Positions 44,598 through 53,243 of a stretch of 64,000 nt of DNA are shown piece by piece. The position numbers were made by a program, and so were the translations under genes. This DNA is from Lachnospiraceae bacterium (GTDB taxonomy: Bacteria; Bacillota; Clostridia; Lachnospirales; Lachnospiraceae), in contig JAILCX010000006.1 of the NCBI GenBank assembly GCA_024690205.1, positions 1 to 64,000 on the forward strand, written 5' to 3'. Below the pieces are notes generated by a model, which was given only the letters and a program-made list of their open reading frames with translations, did no database searches and was not told the origin of the DNA. Every line of letters begins with the position of its first letter. The stretch's first letter is position 1.

Positions 44598-45464
44598 ATG
44601 AATATCTTTTTAATAATTTTTATTATACTTTTGATACTCGGAATACTTGCAGGTGTGATCATGTTCATTGATTGTCACAGGCTTGTTGTTCGTGAATATA
44701 ACGTATCTTCACCCAAATTAAAAAAAGACCTTGATATCATTTTACTTACCGATCTTCACAGTAAAAGTCTGGGAAGGGATAATTCAAAGCTTGTGGAAAA
44801 GATAGATTCCATCAAACCTGACCTTATTTTGGTCGCAGGAGATATGTACACTGCTGCATTTAACGACAAAGGTACTGTTGCGATTAAGCTTTTTAAGGAA
44901 ATATCTTCCCGTTATCCTATCTATTATTCAAACGGTAACCATGAGCAGAAAACAAAGCTTTTATGTGAAGAGTTTAATGATGTGTATGAAGGTTATCTTT
45001 CAAAGATAAAAGAAATGGGTATAAATCATCTGACAAATGAAAGTACTTATTTGGCAGATGATAACATAAGGATTTTCGGTCTTGAACTTCCTTTCCTGTA
45101 TTACAGAAAAAGAGGAAGGAAAATGCCGGGGGTTACCGGGATAACTGATTGTATAGGCACATGCGATGATAATGCTTTTAATCTTATGATCGCTCACAAT
45201 CCATTGTACTTTGATGATTATGCCGATTGGGGTGCCGACCTTGTATTATCCGGTCATGTTCATGGCGGGTTGATGAGATTACCATATCTTGGAGGAGTTC
45301 TTTCACCGAATTACAGGTTCTTCCCCAAATACAGCGGTGGAAGATATGAAAAAGACGGATCCGTAATGGTGCTTTCGTGTGGACTTGGAACGCATCATAT
45401 CCCCGCAAGGATCAATAATCCTGCTGAATTATCGCTGATACATCTAAAAACAGAGGTTATTTAA
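44598..45464 (+). CDS. Membrane-anchored metallophosphoesterase
   Basis: A 288-residue phosphoesterase with one N-terminal helix (3-24) that would hold the catalytic domain at the membrane. Metal-binding motifs in order: TDLHS (DxH, about 52-54), VAGDMY (GD), SNGNHEQK (GNHE) and LSGHVHGG (GHxH). This resembles the YkuE family, some of which cleave the UDP-sugar bond of lipid precursors; the substrate here is unknown. The ATG at 44598 sits immediately behind the rpsU terminator's T-run, with no Shine-Dalgarno; the next in-frame ATG (44660) would cut the helix. A terminator-like hairpin follows. Confidence 0.85.
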   Translation: MNIFLIIFIILLILGILAGVIMFIDCHRLVVREYNVSSPKLKKDLDIILLTDLHSKSLGRDNSKLVEKIDSIKPDLILVAGDMYTAAFNDKGTVAIKLFKEISSRYPIYYSNGNHEQKTKLLCEEFNDVYEGYLSKIKEMGINHLTNESTYLADDNIRIFGLELPFLYYRKRGRKMPGVTGITDCIGTCDDNAFNLMIAHNPLYFDDYADWGADLVLSGHVHGGLMRLPYLGGVLSPNYRFFPKYSGGRYEKDGSVMVLSCGLGTHHIPARINNPAELSLIHLKTEVI

Positions 45465-45475
45465 TAGTTTTGGTA

Positions 45476-45504
45476 TTGAATAAAAAAGATTGCTTTGATA
45501 CAAT
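45476..45504 (+). promoter_or_regulatory. Promoter of deoC
   Basis: -35 TTGAAT (45476-45481), 17-base spacer, -10 TACAAT (45499-45504) preceded by TGA. The -10 overlaps the left arm of the hairpin at 45502-45540. Confidence 0.6.
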
Positions 45505-45548
45505 ATCTTGTGTGCCTAATTGTCGGGAACACAAGATATTCTTTTTTT
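45502..45548 (+). terminator. Intrinsic terminator between the phosphoesterase gene and deoC
   Basis: AATATCTTGTGT (45502-45513), 15-base loop, ACACAAGATATT (45529-45540), then CTTTTTTT. Twelve perfect pairs. The deoC ribosome binding site AAGGAG directly follows the T run. Confidence 0.82.
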
Positions 45549-45560
45549 AAGGAGAAATCC

Positions 45561-46217
45561 ATGAGCGAAAATAAAACTCTTGATGCCAAATTGTTCGATC
45601 ATACCATTCTTAAGGCTGATGCTACAAAAGATAAAGTCTTAAAGATCTGTGATGAAGCAAAGAAATTCGGTTTCATGTCAGTATGTGTGAACAGTTACTA
45701 TACACCTTTAGTTGCTTCCGAGCTTAAAGGAAGCGATGTTAAGGTATGTACCGTTGTCGGATTCCCTCTCGGTATGATGAGTACCGAGTCAAAAGCGCTT
45801 GAAACAGCTTATGCTGTTGAAGCAGGTGCCGATGAGATCGACATGGTTATCAATGTCGGTGCGTTAAAAGACAAAAATTATGCGGAAGTTCTGGCTGATA
45901 TCAGAGCGGTCAGGACCGTGGCTAAGGGCAAGACCCTTAAAGTCATTATTGAGACATGTCTTCTGACGGATGAGGAGAAGGTGAAGGCCTGTGAGTTATC
46001 GGTTGAGGGAGGAGCTGATTTCGTCAAGACCTCCACCGGATTCTCAACCGGCGGAGCGACAGTCGAAGATGTAAAACTGATGAGAAAGGCAGTCGGACCT
46101 GACATAGGTGTCAAAGCATCAGGTGGAATCAGAGATGCAAAGACAGCTAAAGCAATGGTTGAAGCCGGGGCATCACGCCTTGGAACCAGTGCGACTGTTG
46201 AGATCATAGGGGGTTAG
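45561..46217 (+). CDS. deoC: Deoxyribose-phosphate aldolase
   Basis: A 218-residue class I aldolase cleaving 2-deoxyribose-5-phosphate to acetaldehyde and glyceraldehyde-3-phosphate (nucleoside salvage). Visible: [12 protein letters not shown] at the start, [27 protein letters not shown], and the Schiff-base lysine region [18 protein letters not shown], with [10 protein letters not shown] near the end. ATG 45561 is chosen because AAGGAG lies six bases upstream. scpA begins one base after the stop. Confidence 0.95.
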   Translation: MSENKTLDAKLFDHTILKADATKDKVLKICDEAKKFGFMSVCVNSYYTPLVASELKGSDVKVCTVVGFPLGMMSTESKALETAYAVEAGADEIDMVINVGALKDKNYAEVLADIRAVRTVAKGKTLKVIIETCLLTDEEKVKACELSVEGGADFVKTSTGFSTGGATVEDVKLMRKAVGPDIGVKASGGIRDAKTAKAMVEAGASRLGTSATVEIIGG

Positions 46218-46218
46218 G

Positions 46219-47001
46219 ATGGCTATTTCGGTTAAATTGGAGGTTTTTGAAGGCCCTCTTGATCTGCTTCTGCATCTTATCGAAAAGAATAAAGTTGATA
46301 TCTACGATATCCCGATCGTTACCATTACTGAGCAATATCTTGAATATATCAAAATGCTTGAAACCGAGGATATGAATGTCATGTCCGAGTTCCTGGTTAT
46401 GGCTGCAACTCTTCTTGATATAAAGTGCAAAATGCTCCTTCCCAAGGAAGTTAATGAAGAAGGTGAAGAAGAGGATCCCAGAGCAGAGCTTGTTGCACAG
46501 CTTTTAGAATACAAGATGTGCAAATACATGGCATTTGAGCTTAAGGACAGGCAGATTGACGCTTCACATACATATTTTAAAGTTCGTACTCTTCCCAAAG
46601 AGATCGAAGATTATAAAGAGCCCATTGATCTTGAAGAGATCCTTGGAGATGCTAACCTTGCAAAGCTTCAGGAACTTTTCAGTATGGTCATGAAGCGCTC
46701 CGAAGACAAGATCGATCCCGTAAGATCGACATTCGGAAACATCAAAAGAGACGAGATCGACATGGATGCCAAGGCTGCTTATATCATTGCTTATGTGGCA
46801 TCTCATCTGAAGTTCTCTTTTGTAGAACTTCTCGAAAAACAAAGATCGAAGGTTGAAAAGATCGTTACATTCCTTGTGATCCTTGAGATGATGAAGATCG
46901 GACAGATAAGGATCGCTCAGGAGCATACATTCGGAGATATCATCATTACTTCAGTTCCGAACTTTAAGGCTCCTACGGAATTTGTGATGAGTTCGTTCTG
47001 A
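46219..47001 (+). CDS. scpA: Segregation and condensation protein A
   Basis: A 260-residue kleisin subunit of the bacterial SMC-ScpAB condensin. Diagnostic N-terminus: KLEVFEGPLDLLLHLIEKNKVDIYDIPIVTITEQYLEYI. The C-terminal winged helix region ends EHTFGDIIITSVPN. It is followed by scpB after 34 bases. Confidence 0.95.
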   Translation: MAISVKLEVFEGPLDLLLHLIEKNKVDIYDIPIVTITEQYLEYIKMLETEDMNVMSEFLVMAATLLDIKCKMLLPKEVNEEGEEEDPRAELVAQLLEYKMCKYMAFELKDRQIDASHTYFKVRTLPKEIEDYKEPIDLEEILGDANLAKLQELFSMVMKRSEDKIDPVRSTFGNIKRDEIDMDAKAAYIIAYVASHLKFSFVELLEKQRSKVEKIVTFLVILEMMKIGQIRIAQEHTFGDIIITSVPNFKAPTEFVMSSF

Positions 47002-47035
47002 TCATAACCAATACCTTTTTAAGGAATACCGCAAC

Positions 47036-47608
47036 ATGACTAAGAAAGAAAAAAAGGCTGTACTTGAAGCTATACTTTTTACAATGGGTGATGCCGTTGA
47101 GGTTGAAAGACTTGCAGCCGTTATAGAAGAAGATAAAGACAAGACAAAAGATCTTCTTTTGGAATTAAAAGACGATTACGATAACAATGAAAGAGGAATG
47201 ACACTTATGGAACTCGAGGATTCGTTCCAGATGTGCACCAAAGCCTCTATGTACGAGTATCTTATAAAGATAGCCAAGACACCCCGTAAATATACGATCT
47301 CGGATACGATGCTCGAGACTCTTTCAATCATCGCTTACAAGCAGCCCATTACACGTGCCGAGATCGAAAAAGTTAGAGGTGTTTCATGCGATCATGCTAT
47401 TAACAGGCTCCTTGAATTCGGCCTTATCGCCGAACTTGGACGCAAAGATGCTCCCGGCCGTCCGCTTCTTTTCGGTACGACCGAAGAATTCCTACGCACT
47501 TTCGGTGTCAAGTCATTGGAAGAGCTCCCAGAGCTTTCTTCTGTCCAGATAGAAGAGTTCAAACAGCAGGCCGAAGCCGAAGCCGCCTCCGTCGAACTCG
47601 ACATCTGA
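47036..47608 (+). CDS. scpB: Segregation and condensation protein B
   Basis: A 190-residue partner of ScpA with two winged-helix domains; the signature ETLSIIAYKQPITRAEIEKVRGVSCDHAINRLLEFGLI is present in the second half. AAGGAA precedes the ATG. No clear terminator follows; the next gene has its own promoter. Confidence 0.95.
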   Translation: MTKKEKKAVLEAILFTMGDAVEVERLAAVIEEDKDKTKDLLLELKDDYDNNERGMTLMELEDSFQMCTKASMYEYLIKIAKTPRKYTISDTMLETLSIIAYKQPITRAEIEKVRGVSCDHAINRLLEFGLIAELGRKDAPGRPLLFGTTEEFLRTFGVKSLEELPELSSVQIEEFKQQAEAEAASVELDI

Positions 47609-47672
47609 CTCATGGTAATTTATCACATTTTTTATCTGTATATATAAGTCTGGATACAAAGAAAATTTCCCT

Positions 47673-47700
47673 TTGAAACCCAATACTTATGTGCTATACT
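47673..47700 (+). promoter_or_regulatory. Promoter of the decarboxylase cluster
   Basis: -35 TTGAAA (47673-47678), 16-base spacer, -10 TATACT (47695-47700) preceded by TGC. It is 83 bases before the first start codon. Confidence 0.6.
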
Positions 47701-47704
47701 AAAC

Positions 47705-47731
47705 CATAGTGCGTTTTGTGGTATAACTATG
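47705..47731. repeat. Inverted repeat just downstream of the decarboxylase promoter
   Basis: CATAGT (47705-47710) and ACTATG (47726-47731), 15 bases apart, covering the likely transcription start. A second TGG-TATAAC -10-like element lies between the arms. It is a candidate operator. Confidence 0.3.
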
Positions 47732-47783
47732 CCCAAAAAACAATTAATCATTATTTATCATCATTATAAATGGAGGTCAATTT

Positions 47784-49214
47784 ATGAGTACTACTTCACA
47801 AGCAAGACAGAGAATAGAAGCTCTTCTTGATGAAAACAGCTTTGTTGAAATAGGCGCGCGTGTTACTGCACGAAACACCGATTTCAATCTGAAGCAGACA
47901 CAGACCCCTTCTGACGGTGTTGTAACCGGCTATGGAGTGATCGACGGCAAGCTTGTGTATGTGTACAGCCAGGATGCTTCCGTATTAAACGGCAGCGTTG
48001 GTGAAATGCATGCAAAGAAGATCGTTAATCTCTATGACATGGCTATCAAGATGGGTGCTCCCATTATCGGACTTATTGAGTCTTCGGGACTGCGTTTGCA
48101 GGAAGCAACCGATGCACTTAATGCTATCGGCGAGATCTACATGAGCCAGGCTTATGCTTCCGGCATCGTTCCCCAGATCAATGCAATCTTCGGAAATTGC
48201 GGAGGAGCTCTTGCAGTTTCTTCTGCCATGGCTGATTTCACATTCATGGAGAACTCAAAGGCTAAGCTCTTTGTTAGCTCACCCAACTGTATCGATGGAA
48301 ACTACGAAGGAAAATGCGATACATCCGCTGTAGACTTCCAGTCTTCAGAAGCCGGCAACGTTGATTTTGCCGGAAGCGAGGAAGAGGTTCTCGGAGTAAT
48401 AAGAGAGCTCGTTTCAATCCTTCCTTCTAATAATGAAGGTGAGTTCGTTTATGACGAAACAGATGATGACCTTAACAGAGCATGTCCTTCACTTGAGGCA
48501 TCGATAGGTGATCCTGTAGTTGCTCTTTCACAGCTTTCAGACAATGCTGTTGTATTCGAGACAAAAGCAGATTATGCAAAAGAAGTAGTTACTGCATTTA
48601 TAAAACTTAACGGCGCTACCGTAGGTGCTATCGCCAACAGAAGCGTTATATATGATGAGAACGGAGAAGTTAAGGAAAAGCTTGAAAATGTCCTTTCGGC
48701 AAATGCATGTGAAAAGGCTGCTGATTTCGTTAACTTCTGTGATGCATTTGAAATCCCCGTACTTACACTTACTGATGTTAAGGGATTCAAGACATGCAAG
48801 TGCAATGAAAAGAGGATCGCAAGAGCTTCTGCTAAACTTGCTTATGCTTTTGCCAATGCATCAGTTCCCAAGGTAAACGTTATTACTAAAGAAGCATTCG
48901 GATCTGCATATGTGATATTTAACTCTAAATCAGTAGGAGCTGACATCACAATCGCATGGCCCAATGCAAAGATCGGTTCAATGGATTCAAAGCTTGCCGC
49001 TCAGATCATCTGTGACGGACAGGGTTCCGATGCGATCAATGAATGTGCAAAGGAATACTCATCATTACAGAACAATGTTGAAAGTGCTGCAAAGCGCGGA
49101 TATGTTGATGAGATCGTTGATCCCGTTGATACACGTAAATATGTTATCGGAGCATTTGAGATGCTCTACTCAAAATATGATTTCACTCCGGATAAGAAGC
49201 ACGGAACAGTATAG
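47784..49214 (+). CDS. Acyl-CoA-type carboxyltransferase subunit (MmdA/PccB-like)
   Basis: A 476-residue crotonase-fold carboxyltransferase that moves CO2 between biotin and an acyl-CoA. The N half contains TPSDGVVTGYGVIDGKLVYVYSQDASVLNGSVGEMHAKKI and IGLIESSGLRLQEATDAL; the C half has FGSAYVIFNSKSVGADITIAWPNAKIGSMD, where MmdA/PccB proteins shape the CoA pocket. The family includes methylmalonyl-CoA decarboxylase alpha, propionyl-CoA carboxylase beta and glutaconyl-CoA decarboxylase; the substrate cannot be read here. TGGAGG precedes the ATG. It is first of five genes with a gamma-like subunit, biotin carrier, Na+ pump and OadA. No biotin carboxylase gene is in the cluster, so the energy should come from decarboxylation. 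Confidence 0.88.
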   Translation: MSTTSQARQRIEALLDENSFVEIGARVTARNTDFNLKQTQTPSDGVVTGYGVIDGKLVYVYSQDASVLNGSVGEMHAKKIVNLYDMAIKMGAPIIGLIESSGLRLQEATDALNAIGEIYMSQAYASGIVPQINAIFGNCGGALAVSSAMADFTFMENSKAKLFVSSPNCIDGNYEGKCDTSAVDFQSSEAGNVDFAGSEEEVLGVIRELVSILPSNNEGEFVYDETDDDLNRACPSLEASIGDPVVALSQLSDNAVVFETKADYAKEVVTAFIKLNGATVGAIANRSVIYDENGEVKEKLENVLSANACEKAADFVNFCDAFEIPVLTLTDVKGFKTCKCNEKRIARASAKLAYAFANASVPKVNVITKEAFGSAYVIFNSKSVGADITIAWPNAKIGSMDSKLAAQIICDGQGSDAINECAKEYSSLQNNVESAAKRGYVDEIVDPVDTRKYVIGAFEMLYSKYDFTPDKKHGTV

Positions 49215-49235
49215 CAAAGGAAAGGAAGCATTTAT

Positions 49236-49979
49236 ATGAAAAAGTGGTTGATCACATTATGCATGAGCCTTTGCCTGCTTTCCCTTACTGCCTGTGGTGC
49301 CAAGGAAGAAGCTCCCAAGCTTTCGGATGCCGATGCTCTCCAGGAAGGCATAATGGATGCCCAGATGCTTAGCAGTATCATCATCAACGACATGGTTGAT
49401 GAGTATGCTTATCAGATGGAGCAACAGTATGGCTGGGGACAGATGCTTAAAAATGCTTGCGATAGCATGGAAAAGAGCATTGATGAGATGGGTAACATCG
49501 TATCTGGAGGCGAAGAACTCGTTTCCAATTCGGTTACACTTGATTCCCTTGGCAATTATGATGAAGGCTCTATTCAGGTGCTGATCCATGGTGAAAAGAA
49601 AGATGCCGTTTTTGAGGTTGTCTTTGAACGGGGACAGTACAAGAGTTTTACGACAAATGTAAAGCATACATTTGCTGAAAGCATGGAAAAGGCCGGTCTT
49701 AATACATTGCTCGGTATGGGTACCGTGTTCTGTGTTTTGATCCTTATAAGTCTGATCATCAGTGCGTTTAATTTTATTCCCAAAGTGCAGGCTGCTTTCA
49801 AGAAGAAACCTGCTGCTGTAAGTGAAAAAGCAGTTGATTCTGCTATAGCACAGATCGTTCAGAATGAAGAATTATCGGATGATGAAGAACTGGTTGCAGT
49901 CATTTCCGCTGCGATCGCATCATTTGAAGGAACCTCTTCGGACGGTTTCTATGTAAGAAGTATCAGAAGATTTCGTTAA
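49236..49979 (+). CDS. OadG-like gamma subunit with lipoprotein N-terminus
   Basis: A 247-residue protein. The C-terminal third matches the Na+-decarboxylase gamma subunit: one helix (about 157-179, GMGTVFCVLILISLIISAF) and the family end SDDEELVAVISAAIASFEG with an R-S-I-R-R motif. Ordinary OadG is about 80-120 residues. Here it is preceded by a lipoprotein signal (L-T-A-C, Cys20) and an extracellular domain of about 130 residues, so the chain would be held outside by lipid and by its own helix. In OadG the subunit links the cytoplasmic carboxyltransferase to the membrane pump. GGAAAGGAAG before the ATG. Confidence 0.82.
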   Translation: MKKWLITLCMSLCLLSLTACGAKEEAPKLSDADALQEGIMDAQMLSSIIINDMVDEYAYQMEQQYGWGQMLKNACDSMEKSIDEMGNIVSGGEELVSNSVTLDSLGNYDEGSIQVLIHGEKKDAVFEVVFERGQYKSFTTNVKHTFAESMEKAGLNTLLGMGTVFCVLILISLIISAFNFIPKVQAAFKKKPAAVSEKAVDSAIAQIVQNEELSDDEELVAVISAAIASFEGTSSDGFYVRSIRRFR

Positions 49980-50002
49980 TATAGTTTAGGAGGAGACAAA
50001 GA

Positions 50003-50368
50003 ATGAAGAACTATACGATCACCGTAAACGGAAATGTATATGACGTAACAGTAGAAGAAGGCACATCATCCGGAGTTAAGGCTGCTGCACCCGCAGCTCC
50101 CAAGGCAGCTCCCAAGGCTGCTCCCACTGCAAAAGCATCAAGCCAGGGCGCAGGCTCTATAAGAGTTGAAGCCGGTGCTGCAGGAAAAGTATTTAAGATC
50201 GAAGCTAATGTCGGCACAGCTGTTAAGAAAGGTGATGCCGTTGTTATCGTAGAAGCAATGAAGATGGAGATCCCCGTAGTTGCTCCCGAAGACGGAACAG
50301 TTGCATCTATTGATGTTGCAGTCGGCGACGCTGTTGAAGCAGGCGCATTACTTGCTACACTTAATTAA
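50003..50368 (+). CDS. Biotin carboxyl carrier protein of the decarboxylase
   Basis: A 121-residue carrier. A short N-terminal domain, a flexible Ala/Pro/Lys linker (residues 25-48), and a biotinyl domain with [10 protein letters not shown], the biotinylated lysine being Lys87. It would shuttle the carboxyl group from the carboxyltransferase(s) to the membrane subunit. Strong AGGAGG site. Its resemblance to the GcdC/MmdC/OadA-tail carriers fits both neighbouring transferases. Confidence 0.92.
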   Translation: MKNYTITVNGNVYDVTVEEGTSSGVKAAAPAAPKAAPKAAPTAKASSQGAGSIRVEAGAAGKVFKIEANVGTAVKKGDAVVIVEAMKMEIPVVAPEDGTVASIDVAVGDAVEAGALLATLN

Positions 50369-50421
50369 TTGACAAGAGCTTTTTGGAGCTTATCCAAAAA
50401 AATAAAACAGGAGGAAAGAAA

Positions 50422-51573
50422 ATGGATTATATTACATCCACACTGGACAACCTGGTCCACCAGACAGCGTTTTTTAACCTGACCTGGGGTAATTTCATCA
50501 TGATCATCGTTGCCTGCGTGTTTTTATACCTTGCAATAGCTAAGGAATTCGAACCTTTGCTTTTGCTCCCTATCGCCTTCGGTATGCTCCTTGTCAATAT
50601 CTATCCCGATATCATGTTAAGCATCGAGGATTCACCCAACGGCGTTGGCGGTCTACTTTATTATTTCTATAAACTTGATGAATGGGCGATCCTTCCCTCA
50701 CTCATTTTTATGGGTGTCGGAGCAATGACGGACTTCGGTCCCCTTATCGCCAATCCGAAGAGCTTCCTTTTGGGAGCAGCTGCACAGTTCGGTATTTTCG
50801 CAGCATACTTCGGAGCTATAGCAATGGGCTTTAATGACAAAGCTGCTGCAGCTATCTCCATCATCGGAGGTGCTGACGGTCCCACTTCGATATTCCTTGC
50901 GGGAAAACTTGGACAGACTGCACTTTTGGGACCCATTGCCGTTGCAGCATATTCATATATGTCGCTTGTTCCCATAATACAGCCGCCTATAATGAAATTG
51001 CTTACAACCAAAAAGGAAAGAGCCATTAAGATGGGACAGCTTCGTCCGGTATCAAAACTTGAAAAGATCCTTTTCCCTATTATCGTTACAATAGTTGTCT
51101 GCCTGATCCTTCCCACAACAGCTCCCCTTGTAGGAATGCTTATGCTGGGTAACCTCTTCAGAGAGTCAGGTGTTGTTCGTCAGTTGACCGATACGGCATC
51201 AAATGCACTTATGTACATCGTCGTTATCGTTCTTGGTACATCTGTAGGAGCTACAACTTCAGCTGAGGCTTTCCTTAACATGGATACGTTAAAGATCGTC
51301 GGTCTCGGACTTATTGCATTTGCTTTTGGTACCGCAGCCGGAGTCCTATTCGGAAAGCTGATGTGTATAGCAACCAAGGGACAGGTTAATCCGCTCATTG
51401 GTTCTGCAGGAGTTTCTGCGGTTCCCATGGCAGCCAGAGTTTCTCAGAAAGTCGGTGCCGAAGCAGATCCTTCAAACTTCCTTCTCATGCATGCCATGGG
51501 ACCCAACGTTGCCGGAGTTATCGGTACTGCAGTTGCAGCCGGAACATTCATGGCGGTGTTCGGAATATTCTAA
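50422..51573 (+). CDS. oadB: Na+-translocating decarboxylase beta subunit
   Basis: A 383-residue membrane protein of about ten helices that decarboxylates carboxybiotin and pumps Na+ outward. The signature [15 protein letters not shown] (near 154-168) contains the conserved Asp used for Na+ binding in OadB/GcdB/MmdB; the C-terminus shows [14 protein letters not shown] and [22 protein letters not shown] choose ATG 50422 because AGGAGG (50409-50414) lies seven bases before it. The name oadB is used for the family; gcdB or mmdB are equally possible. Confidence 0.92.
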   Translation: MDYITSTLDNLVHQTAFFNLTWGNFIMIIVACVFLYLAIAKEFEPLLLLPIAFGMLLVNIYPDIMLSIEDSPNGVGGLLYYFYKLDEWAILPSLIFMGVGAMTDFGPLIANPKSFLLGAAAQFGIFAAYFGAIAMGFNDKAAAAISIIGGADGPTSIFLAGKLGQTALLGPIAVAAYSYMSLVPIIQPPIMKLLTTKKERAIKMGQLRPVSKLEKILFPIIVTIVVCLILPTTAPLVGMLMLGNLFRESGVVRQLTDTASNALMYIVVIVLGTSVGATTSAEAFLNMDTLKIVGLGLIAFAFGTAAGVLFGKLMCIATKGQVNPLIGSAGVSAVPMAARVSQKVGAEADPSNFLLMHAMGPNVAGVIGTAVAAGTFMAVFGIF

Positions 51574-51619
51574 GACCTAATACACAGTTTGGATAAATAA
51601 AAAAGAAAGGATTAAAGTT

Positions 51620-53056
51620 ATGTCAGATCAGGTTAAAAAGCCGGTTGGTATAATGGAAACAGTGCTCCGTGATGCTCACCAGTCACTCATTGCGACCAGA
51701 ATGCCTACCGAAAAAATGCTTCCAATCGTAGACAAGATGGATAAAGTCGGCTACCATGCCGTTGAATGTTGGGGAGGAGCTACATTTGATGCTTCATTGA
51801 GATTCCTTAAGGAAGATCCCTGGGACAGATTAAGAAAGCTCCGTGACGGATTCAAAAACACAAAGCTGCAGATGCTTTTCCGTGGCCAGAATATCCTCGG
51901 ATATCGTCCTTACGCAGATGACGTTGTTTATGCTTTTGTTGAAAAGTCTATAGCAAACGGTATTGATGTAATAAGAATTTTTGACTGTCTTAATGATATC
52001 AGAAACCTTCAGGCAGCCGTTGATGCTACAAATAAGATCAAAAAGCAGGAAGGAAGAGGAGAGTCTCAGATAGCTCTTTCTTATACACTCGGTGATGCTT
52101 ATACTCTTGAGTATTGGGCAGACATGGCAAAGAAGATCGAAGAGATGGGTGCAGATTCCATCTGTATCAAGGATATGGCAGGTCTTTTGGTTCCTTACAG
52201 AGCTGCTGAACTTGTTAAGACTCTTAAAGAGAATACAAAGCTTCCTATCCAGTTACATACACACTACACCTCAGGTGTTGCTTCAATGACCTACCTTAAG
52301 GCAGTTGAAGCAGGCGTTGACGTTATCGACTGTGCCATTTCACCTTTCGCACTCGGTACGTCACAGCCCGCTACGGAAGTTATGGTTGAGACCTTCAGGG
52401 GTACACCTTACGATACGGGTTATGACCAGACTTTACTTGCACAGATCGCAGATTACTGGCGCCCTTACCGTGAGGAGTGCATAGAGTCAGGCCTTATGAG
52501 TACAAAGGTTCTTGGTGTTAACATCAAGACTCTGCTTTACCAGGTTCCCGGCGGAATGCTTTCCAACATGGTTTCACAGCTTAAAGAGCAGAATGCTGAA
52601 GACAAGTACAATGAAGTTCTTGAAGAGATACCCAGAGTTCGTAAGGACTGCGGTGAGCCTCCTTTGGTTACACCTTCTTCACAGATCGTTGGAACACAGG
52701 CTATCTTCAATGTCCTTATGGGCGAAAGATACAAGATGGCTACCGGAGAGTTCAAGGATCTGCTCCGTGGTAACTACGGTCAGACGGTTAAGCCTATGAA
52801 CGAGGAAGTTATCAATAAGGTTATCCCCGGTGAGAAGCGTTCTACTGCAAGAAGTGCCGAAGCTACCGGTCATACAGAGCCCGAACTTGCTTCTATCGAA
52901 GCAGAGATGAAGGAATGGAAACAGCAGGAAGAAGACGTGCTTTCATATGCATTGTTCCCTCAGGTTGCTCTTGATTTCTTCAAGTATCGTCAGGCTCAGC
53001 AGGAAAAGGTTGATCTTACAAAGGCAGATACTGCAAATGCTGCTTATCCCGTATAA
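51620..53056 (+). CDS. oadA: Oxaloacetate decarboxylase alpha / pyruvate carboxylase B-type carboxyltransferase, without biotin domain
   Basis: A 478-residue TIM-barrel carboxyltransferase that takes CO2 from oxaloacetate to biotin, giving pyruvate. Signatures: ETVLRDAHQSLIATRM (metal-binding Asp), CIKDMAGLL (Lys that interacts with biotin) and LHTHYTSG (metal-binding His pair). A conserved helical domain follows (QVPGGMLSNMVSQLKEQ). The usual C-terminal biotinyl domain of OadA is missing; the separate carrier two genes upstream can supply it. AAAGGA precedes the ATG; a clear terminator follows. Confidence 0.93.
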   Translation: MSDQVKKPVGIMETVLRDAHQSLIATRMPTEKMLPIVDKMDKVGYHAVECWGGATFDASLRFLKEDPWDRLRKLRDGFKNTKLQMLFRGQNILGYRPYADDVVYAFVEKSIANGIDVIRIFDCLNDIRNLQAAVDATNKIKKQEGRGESQIALSYTLGDAYTLEYWADMAKKIEEMGADSICIKDMAGLLVPYRAAELVKTLKENTKLPIQLHTHYTSGVASMTYLKAVEAGVDVIDCAISPFALGTSQPATEVMVETFRGTPYDTGYDQTLLAQIADYWRPYREECIESGLMSTKVLGVNIKTLLYQVPGGMLSNMVSQLKEQNAEDKYNEVLEEIPRVRKDCGEPPLVTPSSQIVGTQAIFNVLMGERYKMATGEFKDLLRGNYGQTVKPMNEEVINKVIPGEKRSTARSAEATGHTEPELASIEAEMKEWKQQEEDVLSYALFPQVALDFFKYRQAQQEKVDLTKADTANAAYPV

Positions 53057-53095
53057 GATGTCAGTTAATTGACATAATATATTGTGTGTTACTTA

Positions 53096-53130
53096 TATCC
53101 ACCCACTATATTTTGTGGGTGGATATTTTA
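53096..53130 (+). terminator. Intrinsic terminator after the decarboxylase cluster
   Basis: TATCCACCCAC (53096-53106), 8-base loop, GTGGGTGGATA (53115-53125), then TTTTA. Eleven perfect pairs. Confidence 0.9.
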
Positions 53131-53175
53131 TTACCTGAAATATCATATTTTTTTGAAAAAATTAGGAAAAGCTTC

Positions 53176-53204
53176 TTGACTTTGATGTTGACATAAGTTA
53201 AGAT
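53176..53204 (+). promoter_or_regulatory. Promoter of the TetR-family gene
   Basis: -35 TTGACT (53176-53181), 17-base spacer, -10 TAAGAT (53199-53204), 40 bases before the start codon. Confidence 0.6.
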
Positions 53205-53208
53205 AACT
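53196..53208. promoter_or_regulatory. Candidate operator over the -10 of the TetR-family gene
   Basis: AGTTA-AGA-TAACT, perfect five-base arms, flanked by a matching outer pair ACA (53191-53193) and TGT (53111 equivalent position 53211-53213 shifted: the T at 53211 through T 53213). The placement over the -10 box fits autorepression. Confidence 0.4.
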
Positions 53209-53243
53209 AGTGTTCTTAAAATCTGATTAACGGGGAGGCTTTC

